NCBI GenBank assembly: GCA_031763025.1
Contig: JASSKH010000006.1
Coordinates: 15,899,479-15,963,478, forward strand
Length of the DNA stretch: 64,000 nucleotides
Source: Macrocystis pyrifera
Taxonomy: Eukaryota > Sar > Phaeophyceae > Laminariales > Laminariaceae
Reading direction: 5' to 3'
Positions within the stretch are counted from its first letter, which is position 1, and each line of letters opens with the position of its first letter. Position numbers and translations under genes: made by a program. The notes below the pieces were generated by a model, which made no database searches, was not told where the DNA came from, and saw only the letters and a program-made list of their open reading frames with translations. Below are positions 35,846-43,279 of this stretch, piece by piece.

Positions 35846-36316
35846 TCACTTGACACAGTCGCACTTGCTGCTCGGTATGTTGTTGTGTACACAGCACTTC
35901 CGGTCCATGCCAGCATTGAAGGCGTTCTTGCCTCTCATGTGGCTCGCGCAGACCCACCGCTCGCACGTGGCCGATTGAGGACAAAGCTTCCTCCTTTGCC
36001 TGCAGTCTTCTTGCTTTCCGCTGCACTGGCTGCACCTCTTCAGATACGTGAAGTTTTGCCTCCGCTTTGTGCTGCTAGCAGATCTCCCACCCGCAGTCTG
36101 CCTGCCATGTTCGTCTTGGGCACTTGGCTCGCGCGTTGGCTCCGAAACTGCACCAGCGGATTTCCCAGCTCCGCCAGCTTCATCACCGACATATCCACCG
36201 AGTCCGCCGGTTGCACCATCAAGGTGATGGTCGCTTCGCCCGCTCCCTAATGCTGCCGCTGGTGGTGGTGGTGGTGGTGGCGGTGGTGGTGCATATGTGC
36301 CGTCCATACCATCCAC
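35846..36316 (-). CDS. possible 3' exon with Cys/His cluster, hypothetical
   Basis: A 156-codon minus-strand frame. The first part is low complexity: a polyproline run from a (GGT)n microsatellite, then Gly/Ser-rich sequence. The last 60 residues are distinctive. LKRCSQCSGKQEDC and RRKLCPQSATCERWVCASHM give the spacing C-x2-C-x6-C-x6-C-x5-C-x4-C-x2-H, followed by CCVHNN and KCDCVK just before the stop. This looks like a zinc-binding C-terminus. C-terminal Cys/His clusters of this general kind end PiggyBac-type transposases, but the spacing is not diagnostic and no DDD catalytic region is visible nearby. The true start probably lies in an upstream exon. Confidence 0.4.
   Translation of the reverse strand: MDGMDGTYAPPPPPPPPPPAAALGSGRSDHHLDGATGGLGGYVGDEAGGAGKSAGAVSEPTREPSAQDEHGRQTAGGRSASSTKRRQNFTYLKRCSQCSGKQEDCRQRRKLCPQSATCERWVCASHMRGKNAFNAGMDRKCCVHNNIPSSKCDCVK
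36253..36292. repeat. (GGT)n microsatellite
   Basis: A GGT run with one GGC interruption. On the minus strand it encodes the polyproline run of the neighbouring frame. Confidence 0.9.
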
Positions 36317-36538
36317 GGTTTTGTCCCCAGTTGTTCTGCGGTGTGTTGCGGCCGAGGCGAACCCCCACCGCTACTCTTCGTACAGCAGAGTAACAGAGTA
36401 ACGCTCAGCAAGCAGCAGCCAGTTTTAAACAGCAGTAAACATGAGCTGTTCAAAATCGAAGAAACACGATCGGTTGTCCAGCCGTCGGTAGATCAGGACG
36501 CAAAATGATTGGCCTGCATATCTACCTACAGCACTTTT

Positions 36539-36564
36539 CATTCCCCGATTCCTATACTTTATCC
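36539..36564 (-). repeat. 26 bp dispersed repeat, copy 2
   Basis: Perfect reverse complement of 6775-6800. See that entry. Confidence 0.7.
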
Positions 36565-36649
36565 AATATAATAATTCAGGTCTCTCGTAAAGGCTACTGC
36601 CTTTGTGTGACCACGGACTCCTTGATTTTAGAGCACTGTCAGAACAACG

Positions 36650-36750
36650 ACAACGAACACCAAAACAACAACCCCGCTGCAACAACACTGACACTATCAT
36701 CACACAACAACACAGCAACAACAAGAACAAGAACAATAACATCAATCAAT
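36650..36750. repeat. degenerate (AAC)n tract
   Basis: AAC, ACA and AAG trinucleotides dominate this stretch and produce a long but low-complexity minus-strand frame that I do not count as a gene. Confidence 0.7.
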
Positions 36751-36849
36751 GCCGTTTCCCGACGGGAGTTGAGCGGCATTCTGAACAAGCCTTGCTTGGT
36801 CGGAGGTTATTTCTAAAATTTGTTCTACCAGTCAGCGCCTGGTTTGACC

Positions 36850-36945
36850 TACATCGCGCGTAGAGATTCGTTCAGCGTTGCTTGTCGGTTCTCATCGAAA
36901 TTCACTTTTGTTAACTCACGCTCTCGCGAACGATTTCGTGAACTT
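36850..36945 (-). mobile_element. fragment of the tRNA-derived SINE body
   Basis: The blocks CGCGCGTAGAG-TTCAGC, GTCGGTTCTCATCGAAATTC and AACTCACGCTCTCGCG parallel CGCGCATAGGGTTCAGC, GTCGATTTTCATCGAATG and AACTCACGCTTTCGCG of the SINE at 40578-40907, in the same order and orientation. Head and tail are missing. Confidence 0.5.
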
Positions 36946-37138
36946 GACGCCGTTTCCCTATACTTTTACATACTACCTGGTGTACCAGGTAGGACCCAAC
37001 TCGCGTTGTTTTCCAGGTACTTTTCATTGAATGGAATCCTAATTTGATTCCATACAAAAACGACCAAAACAAAACGAATATGATACGATTCGAAATTCAA
37101 ACTTATTCTGTACGAGGATGCGTATGTAACTCAAGGTA

Positions 37139-37500
37139 CGTGTGTGTGTTCTTCACGTTAAACCGTTCTTCTACTCGTCGACATCCAGCAAGCCCAGTGT
37201 CCGTGCTGATTCTTCACCCTAGAAAGATTCGAGCTCTGTGGTCACAGACTACGACAACAGAGATAACACACCGTAATGCATTAATAGCCTACCCAATACC
37301 ATGCCTTCGCACTACAGGAGCGGCCGACACAATATACGTACATACGCCAGCAACCAAAATACACCATTAAAGGAAGAGAAGCAACGGAGAAACCAAACCG
37401 AAAAATAAAAAGAAAAGGAGAAGAATCCCAAATGAACAAATAAAATGGGAAGCCAAAGCTCAGACACATACATACTTACCCCGAGCATGAGCCAAAAGGG
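37139..37500 (-). mobile_element. LINE 3' end (3' UTR copy), minus strand
   Basis: About 360 bp are the reverse complement of 39190-39565. The match runs from the CCGAGCATGAGCCAAAAGGG end to the GTGTGTGTTCTTCACGTTAA end, with small indels. In the plus-strand copy this sequence follows a LINE reverse transcriptase frame and ends in (AC)n. I therefore read it as a second, 5'-truncated LINE 3' end in opposite orientation, with its (CA)n tail at 37139. ORFs of about 62 codons on either strand here simply reflect the repeat. Confidence 0.65.
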
Positions 37501-37665
37501 TGGCCCCTTTGAAAGCACCCCGCTGCAATTAAACTGCTGTGCTGTGTCCTGCCTCCAGGTCTCGACAGTTCTACCCACCAGCCATCGTCCCGAACATTAA
37601 CATGCCACAGGTATGTTCACTCGTACAGTATTATAATTTTGATTTTTTATGACTATTGATAGTAA

Positions 37666-37735
37666 GGGGGACCATAGCAAATAGGACCAACTATTGCTAG
37701 TAAAAAAGGTAAATATATGTTTTTTTTTTATATGT
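37666..37735 (+). mobile_element. MITE, left part of a copy split by a LINE insertion
   Basis: GGGGGACCATAGCAAATAGG followed by ACCAACTATTGCTAGTAAAA matches the terminal inverted repeat of the small MITE family also seen at 40482, 43059 and 50723. Its other end (ACTATGGACCCCCGTAATAG) is about 1.9 kb away at 39571-39590. The space between is the LINE fragment. Confidence 0.65.
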
Positions 37736-37766
37736 TTGCCATGTCCTCGCCGCTGCGATACACATC

Positions 37767-38969
37767 GTGCTGGTACGCTTCAGCAAAGACGAATGCATCG
37801 TAAGGGATTTGGTTCATCTCGAAGAGGACAGGGTTGTCGGAAAAGAGGAACCGTTGGCATGCGTGCAAAGGGCTGTGTGGGGCATGTTGTATGCAGACGA
37901 TGCAGGAATAGTCTCGAAGTCGGCGGAAGGCCTTGCGAGAATGATGACAGTCATCGTGACTGTCTTCGAAGCAGTAGGTCTCACGGTATCCGAGAAGAAG
38001 ACAGAGACGATGCTCCTACGAACACCGGATCAGACGTTTACCACCTCACCGCCCGCGATCGAAGCTGCAGGCCAAAAGTATAAACAGACGACCCAGTTTT
38101 TGTACCTAGGAGGCATTATCCACGAGAACGCTGACCTCTCCTTCGAAATCGAGCGACGAATCCGTCTGATGCGGGCATGCCTCAAACGGTATGGTCCGGA
38201 ACTGTACGATAGGACGAACGCACCGCTTAGTCTGAAAGTCCGGATGCTGAAGGCCGAGGTGATTGAGACCTTGCTGTACGGTTGCGTGACGTGGACCCTC
38301 AATGCGGACCACTTCGCCAAGCTTCGATCAGCCCACCACGAAGTCCTTCTGCGAGTCATTGGTTTCCAGCGCCGACTACGCACCGACCACACCACCCTCT
38401 CGTATGCGAAGGCGCTCAGGATAACACGATGCGAAAGTATCGAAACGACCATCCGTAAACGGCGACTCTTCTTTGCGGGGGCTGTGGTGCGGCAACACGA
38501 GGGGCGATTGCCCAGTCGGTTGATGTTCGGGACGATCGCTGGTGGGGGGAGCCCGAAACCAGGCGGGCAGCCTAAGACTTGGCCTAGGGCAATTGCTGAG
38601 GACCTTAGAGTGTTCAAAGCCTCAGAGGGATCAACGGAAGACTCCCCCTTAGTCTTTGGAGTTGGGACCGCACTGTGGCCCACTGCAGCAAAACAGACGG
38701 GAAAGTGGTACCGGGGAATCCTCGAAGCAGCTGAACAGTTCATGGGCAGGTGGCACGAGGCTGAGGCAAAGCTGAGTAGACAGCGCCGTGCATCCGCTGC
38801 AGGTAGTGTTAGAGGGAATGGGGGGAGGGGTAACAGCAGGAGGGGTAGAGGGAACACCGTACAAGTGTATAGGGGCAGGGGGGGGAACAGGAGGAGTAGA
38901 AGGGAAACCGCGGTAGAAGAGAGTAGCAGAGAGACCGCAGATAGGGTGGCAAGGTACCAGGTCGACTAA
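37767..38969 (+). CDS. non-LTR (LINE) reverse transcriptase, C-terminal part
   Basis: The 400-codon frame is open upstream as well (HVLAAAIHIVLVRFSKDE), so its apparent start is not real. WGMLYADDAGIVSKSAEGLA carries the YADD catalytic box of reverse transcriptase palm motif C. It is followed by GLTVSEKKTETMLL, QFLYLGGII, and the thumb and post-RT stretch with LLYGCVTWTL, KLRSAHHEVLLRVIGFQRR and RRLFFAGAVVR. This is the usual order in LINE ORF2 proteins. The endonuclease and the N-terminal RT motifs are absent. The last 60 residues are low-complexity Arg/Gly/Asn. No stop or frameshift breaks the 400 codons, so the insertion is fairly young, but the truncated copy cannot be autonomous. Clade assignment would need a tree. 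Confidence 0.85.
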   Translation: MLVRFSKDECIVRDLVHLEEDRVVGKEEPLACVQRAVWGMLYADDAGIVSKSAEGLARMMTVIVTVFEAVGLTVSEKKTETMLLRTPDQTFTTSPPAIEAAGQKYKQTTQFLYLGGIIHENADLSFEIERRIRLMRACLKRYGPELYDRTNAPLSLKVRMLKAEVIETLLYGCVTWTLNADHFAKLRSAHHEVLLRVIGFQRRLRTDHTTLSYAKALRITRCESIETTIRKRRLFFAGAVVRQHEGRLPSRLMFGTIAGGGSPKPGGQPKTWPRAIAEDLRVFKASEGSTEDSPLVFGVGTALWPTAAKQTGKWYRGILEAAEQFMGRWHEAEAKLSRQRRASAAGSVRGNGGRGNSRRGRGNTVQVYRGRGGNRRSRRETAVEESSRETADRVARYQVD

Positions 38970-39189
38970 TAGGTTGGACTTTTCTTTGCTACTCGTACCG
39001 CCAACTGCTGCGGCCGTTCGGTATGCATTTTGATTTTTTCCCTTCTTATCCTTATGAAAGAAGTACTACATAGTGGGTGGGTGACGAGCGTATTTTGGCC
39101 CACTCTCACTATTGCTCTTTTTACTTAGTTAAGTGTTCACCGGGATGCATAGTCCCCTTTTTCCTTCTTGTATCTTTCCCCTTGCACGT

Positions 39190-39565
39190 CCCTTTTGGCT
39201 CATGCTCGGGGTAAGTATGTATGTGTCTGAGCTTTGGCTTCCCATTTTTATTTATTTATTTGGGATTCTTCTCCTTTTCTTTTTCTCTTCTTGTTCTTTT
39301 TCGGTTTGGTTTTTTCGTTGCTTCTCTTTCTTTATGGTGTATTTTGGTTGGTGGCGTATGTATGTATGTTGTGTCGGCCGCACCTAGTGCGAAGGCATGG
39401 TATTGCGTAGGCTATTAATGCATTACGGTGTGTTATCTCTGTGTCGTAGTCTGTGACCACAGAGCTCGTATCTTTCTAGGGTGAAGAATCAGCACGGACA
39501 CTGGGCTTGCTGGATGTCGACGAGTAGAAGAACGGTTTAATGTGAAGAACACACACACACACACA
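39190..39565 (+). repeat. LINE 3' UTR, plus-strand copy (arm of an inverted repeat)
   Basis: From CCCTTTTGGCTCATGCTCGG to GTTTAATGTGAAGAACAC this is the inverse copy of 37139-37500. With about 1.69 kb between, the two form a long inverted repeat around the reverse transcriptase frame. Confidence 0.8.
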
Positions 39566-39570
39566 CATTA

Positions 39571-39593
39571 ACTATGGACCCCCGTAATAGTAC
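39571..39593 (+). mobile_element. MITE right end of the copy split by the LINE
   Basis: ACTATGGACCCCCGTAATAG is the right terminal repeat of the same MITE family. See 37666-37735. Confidence 0.55.
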
Positions 39594-40076
39594 GTATTTC
39601 GTATACGAGTAATACAAGCAGTATGAAATTTGTGTCGAACTTTCAATCGACCGACTTCGCGTTCGTACATATATATGAATGCATCAGGATAAAAAATGTA
39701 CATTAACTAGTAAAAATCCAAAAATAGGTTTATCTATGACTTATTATTAGCCATTTATAGCTATACAGCACACCATATTGACCCCCTGAACAGGCTTCCT
39801 GGGCCCCCTTTTTTGATTGCAGCTATTTATAGGCTGTAGGTACACGCACGCCGGTAAATTAAAGGTATACCTACTTTTGGCTTTTTCGCAAATCAGGTAT
39901 TCACGCCAAAGAAGTGTTTTTCTCTTTTTTTTATGCGGTCCGCACAACTACATGACCTGTATACGTACGAGTGCTATCGCTACTTTTTGTAGCAGACGAT
40001 ATCGGGGGGTCGATAGCCTGTCGATTGCCTATGAATAGCACACCCGTGGCAAGCAGCATCAAGCAGAAACTACCTT

Positions 40077-40240
40077 TTCACGTCAACTCGTGGCAGGTTT
40101 TATGCCCAGCGACCTTCTCTCTGCACAAGCCGTGGTCCCACGAGGAGGTGTGTTTTCCCTTCTCGCCCCTGGCATAAATATGTTACCTGCCTTCGCTTTT
40201 ATCGCGCATGGATTGTAGTCGAGTGCATTCAGCATTCATT
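40077..40240 (-). mobile_element. partial SINE body
   Basis: AACTCGTGGCAGGTTTTA, ACAAGCCGTGGTC, CCTTCTCGCCCC and TTTTATCGCGCAT parallel blocks of the SINE at 40578-40907 in the same order and orientation. Head and poly(T) are absent. Confidence 0.5.
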
Positions 40241-40329
40241 CGTGCCCACCTTTCTTTGCCACGACGGATGATACTGAAATTCCATCGAGTTTTAGGTTTT
40301 GTTCAAAGTACGTAACTCGCGCGCGCTCT

Positions 40330-40350
40330 CTCTCTCTCTCCCGCGTTTTT
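40330..40350. repeat. (CT)n microsatellite
   Basis: A short CT dinucleotide run follows GCGCGCG. Confidence 0.8.
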
Positions 40351-40481
40351 AGCGAAAATGCTACCAGGTGCTTAATTGTTGTGATGTAGACACGGCTCTT
40401 GTTCGTAGCTGAAATGAAGAGAGCAAAAGGCAGCTGAGGGAGTAGCCGTACATTAATACTGGAAAACCATACCTTCCTGTG

Positions 40482-40577
40482 TTCCGGAGGAGCATAGTAA
40501 ATAGGACCTACGGCACACACACAAAGTCTTATATAGTTCCCTCTTTTTACTAGCAATATTTGGTCCTGTTCACTATT
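40482..40577 (+). mobile_element. MITE, copy interrupted by the SINE
   Basis: GGAGGAGCATAGTAAATAGG and the inner right-repeat piece AGCAATATTTGGTCCTGTTC are both present, but the terminal GGTCCCCCGTAATAGTAC lies at 40907-40924, beyond the SINE. Removing the SINE restores a MITE of about 110 bp. Confidence 0.65.
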
Positions 40578-40907
40578 TTTTTTTTTTTTTTTTTCTTCAT
40601 CACTTTTACTTCCCAGCCCACTCGTAGGAGGTTTTACCCTCGACGATCTTCTGGACAAGCCGTGGTCACAGGTGTCGTCCCTTCTCCCCCCCGGTACGTG
40701 CCTTTATTTTTTGTCGCGCATAGGGTTCAGCATTCCCACTGCTCGTCGATTTTCATCGAATGTAGCCAACTCACGCTTTCGCGCTTTCCGCTTATCAATT
40801 TTTATGCAAGAAAAAGTCCCTATGAGCATGCACTCGGTGAGACTTGAACCCACGAAATTGATCTTGACAGGCACGCGGACCACCTACCAAGCCACCGGGG
40901 ACGCCTG
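40578..40907 (-). mobile_element. tRNA-derived SINE, inserted in a MITE
   Basis: On the minus strand the element begins with a tRNA-like head, CCCCGGTGGCTTGGTAGG, which is A-box-like. About 40 bases further on is GTGGGTTCAAGTCTCAC, a good B-box. An unrelated ~200 bp body follows, and the element ends in a 19-base A run (plus-strand T run at about 40576-40595). That is the composition of a Pol III SINE. Related body fragments lie at 36850-36945 and 40077-40240. The head does not fold into a full tRNA by eye, so it is not a functional tRNA gene. Confidence 0.6.
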
Positions 40908-41596
40908 GTCCCCCGTAATAGTACTAAATGCAGAAGAATAAAAACCGAACTACGGGAGCTGTGTGCTATCGATTTTTTTTTCTCAAAACTACTCTTTTCA
41001 AGCTTGGAGTGATACTAACAATACAATGAGTGGTGAATAGTATTAATAGTTGATAATTCGATCGCGCGTTCGTTCTATGGGATGTGTAGGTTTTTAGAGT
41101 TGGCTACTACTTATTACAGGTTTGAAAGCAATGTAACCGCTACCTACCAAGTATGCCATAAAGGCGACTGCTGTGGTTACGGTATACTCCCTGTAAGTGT
41201 GGCGGCAGGGTCAGCACAGGTCCGGCCCAGGCCGGGTGCTCGGGTATAAACATTTTTGAAAGAAGAGCAGAATACATCTCTCGGCTGGTGCATTGCATGG
41301 ACTTCGTGTTGTTGTTATTGTTGTGGTCCGCCTTGCTTTCTCTTTGTGTTTTGGACAGCGAAGCAAGATCATATATGTTTTTGTGCGTACGGAAGAATCA
41401 ATTTCGTACAGCCGTAGATCGGTCCGGATGTAGGTCATGGTGTGGGCACACGTACGCACGTGGGGTATGCAAATGACGGTAAATACACCAGTGGTTTCAG
41501 CGGCACCCAAACGAAGAAACAAAAGGTTTGTAAAGTTTTATGGGCGTATTGGGGTACAGCGGTGGTCGGTCGTCCCCGTCGTGGTCTACCGTATTA

Positions 41597-42434
41597 CTGG
41601 GAGTAAACGCCTCCCTCACGGTAAACGCCCCAGGGCGCTATTTTTAGCGAAAGCGGGAAAAATCCAGAGTTAACACCTGTCAAAACAAAAATGCGAAAAA
41701 CGTCCCGGCCTCACAGTAAACGCCCCCCCTATTATTTTTTTGGGTAAACGCCCCGGGGCCAAGCTGGCTGGTCTTTTGAGTGTGGGATATGGAGCTGTTT
41801 CTGAAGCAGGCAAAGGCGTGCTATTGATAGGAAACTTCATGCCTGGGATGTGGGTTGGTCATGTTTTGAGCAACACCAGCAAAACAGACAAAGCCAGACG
41901 CGCACACAGCCCCTGTCCCAGCCCGGTCGCCGCTCCACGGTTTCCCACGAGGCCTCCGTCGTTGCAGCGGAGGCGGGTGTAGTCGATTACCCTGAGCTTC
42001 GTCGCTGTCGAGTAGGAGTGCCGCCCCTTCGGCCCCACTGAACGCTCCAGTTCAAACGTCTGAGGGTTAACGCGAGGGACTGGTCCGCGCTGCACCACCT
42101 GAGTAGCAGGCGCGAGAACTGCGGCCGGCGTGCCTTCCCCCGTGGGCGCCGCTTCACCAGGACGACGCAAGCTTCCCCAAGAGTTTGATCGTCAGTGGTT
42201 TTGTCGGTAATGGGTGCCTTGTCGGGGGGCTGCTGGGTTGCGACATGTTCAACACCTGCTTGCTGCTGCCTTGCTGGTTGCTGTATGCGTGTGAGAGGTG
42301 TGTGTTTTTTTTTTTCTTGTTTGTTCGTATCGCCCCGCGGGGCCAAAACCCCCAAAGTCTTTTTTGAGAAGGCGCCCCGGGGCATCTTTTTACACCTGCA
42401 AAATCGTTGCGCCCCGGGGGGCGTTTACTCCGAT
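41597..42434. mobile_element. TA-flanked TIR element (pogo/Tc1-mariner-like), 838 bp
   Basis: The left end CTGGGAGTAAACGCC and the right end ATCGGAGTAAACGCC (reverse-complemented) match over GGAGTAAACGCC, and each is flanked by TA (41595-41596, 42435-42436). Further direct copies of GTAAACGCCCC occur inside the left end near 41620, 41713 and 41744, resembling subterminal transposase-binding repeats. The body encodes a transposase N-terminal fragment on the minus strand. The element is far too short to be autonomous. Confidence 0.65.
41859..42170 (-). pseudogene. pogo-like transposase, N-terminal DNA-binding fragment
   Basis: In this 103-codon minus-strand frame the stretch GRHSYSTATKLRVIDYTRLR followed by CNDGGLVGNRGAATGLG has the pattern RR-x-SY-x-x-x-x-KL-x-V-[IV]-x-[YF] ... 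N-x-x-AA-x-x-[FL]G. This is the first helices of the psq/Brinker-type helix-turn-helix at the start of pogo-like transposases. The second helix, which should follow after the LG, is replaced by unrelated sequence (LCARLALSVLLVLLKT), and no DDE domain follows. The TA flanks of the surrounding element fit a Tc1/mariner/pogo origin. The helix assignment is by pattern only. Confidence 0.5.
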
Positions 42435-42589
42435 TATAACGGCATTAGTCACACCCTGGACCTTGGACAATACCCCGTAGACAATGGTCCAGTTGTCTAT
42501 TAATAGCTTCCTATTGCAACTGACTGTCTATTGAGACGCCTAATTCCAACCAGTTGAAACGCATCGAGCTCTATTGTATTGTCCAGACA

Positions 42590-43050
42590 ATGTCGATTAA
42601 ATGACCCCCATACCTGGTCCTATTGTCGGAACAATTCCATATTGTAGGCCGTCTCCGAAATCAATGGTCCAAACAATTCCAGTTAATGGACCTTCGCCTA
42701 GATTTGTTGTCCCGCCAATTTTAAACAATAGACCGCCTACTAAATCAGTTGTCTCGACAATTCCCATGAATAGGCCGTCTCCCAAATCAATTATCCCGAT
42801 ATTTCCAATTAACAGACTGGTATCTCCTAAATCAATTGCCCCGACGATTCCACGCGATGTCCAATTCAAGGACAGCCTCCGAAATCCATTGTCCCGACGA
42901 TTTTATTTTATACGGCAGTCTCCATAATCAATTGTCCGGATTCTTTCAATTAGCACACCGCCTTATGAAACAATTGTCCGGACAATTCCAAGCAATAGAC
43001 AGCAGTATACAGAAACTATTGTCCGGACAATTTCAAGCACAGCAGTATTT
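42590..43050. repeat. degenerate minisatellite, unit about 52 bp
   Basis: Units contain AATCAATTGTCCGGACAATT, then a CCAATTAATAGACCG-type piece, then TCTCC. About eight diverged copies are seen. Read on the plus strand they give a repeating PSPKS...IP.NRP peptide of 17-18 residues, open on both strands because the unit is near a multiple of three. TTGTCCGGACAA is itself palindromic. Confidence 0.8.
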
Positions 43051-43058
43051 AATGTTGC

Positions 43059-43157
43059 AGGGGACCATAGTAAACAGGACCTACCGTATACACAACAACC
43101 TATTTATTTACCTATTCTTACTGACAATATTTAGTCCTATTTGCTACGGTCCTCCGG
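43059..43157 (+). mobile_element. MITE, intact copy (~99 bp)
   Basis: The left end is GGGGACCATAGTAAACAGGA. The right end, reverse-complemented, is CCGGAGGACCGTAGCAAATA followed by GGACTAAATATTG. Terminal repeats of about 25-30 bp surround a short AT-rich core with no coding capacity. Confidence 0.75.
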
Positions 43158-43279
43158 AGCAGTATAAAATATCAAAAATCACTTCTTCAGGCAATGCCGA
43201 TTGTGGTTTTTGGACCCGGACTTGAACTGGGTGCTTAGTTTGCGTCGAGGCTGGGATCGCGACGTTTCACCATCAACCA

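Larger units (their letters stand above)
37725..39570 (+). mobile_element. 5'-truncated LINE with (AC)n tail, inserted in a MITE
   Basis: The element comprises the reverse transcriptase frame (37767-38969), a 3' region that includes the ~370 bp sequence shared with 37139-37500, and a terminal (AC)n run at 39549-39568. MITE sequence resumes directly after the tail. 5' truncation and a simple-sequence tail are normal for target-primed LINE insertion. I could not fix a target-site duplication. Confidence 0.6.

Noticed and set aside
41987-42385. 132-codon minus-strand frame upstream of the transposase fragment
   Set aside because: It is in a different frame from the helix-turn-helix stretch, has no motif of its own, and overlaps the TIR of the element.
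43200-43275. tRNA gene on the minus strand (B-box-like GTTCAAGTCCGGG)
   Set aside because: The acceptor and anticodon stems do not pair by eye. At best it is a tRNA-like fragment of a SINE.
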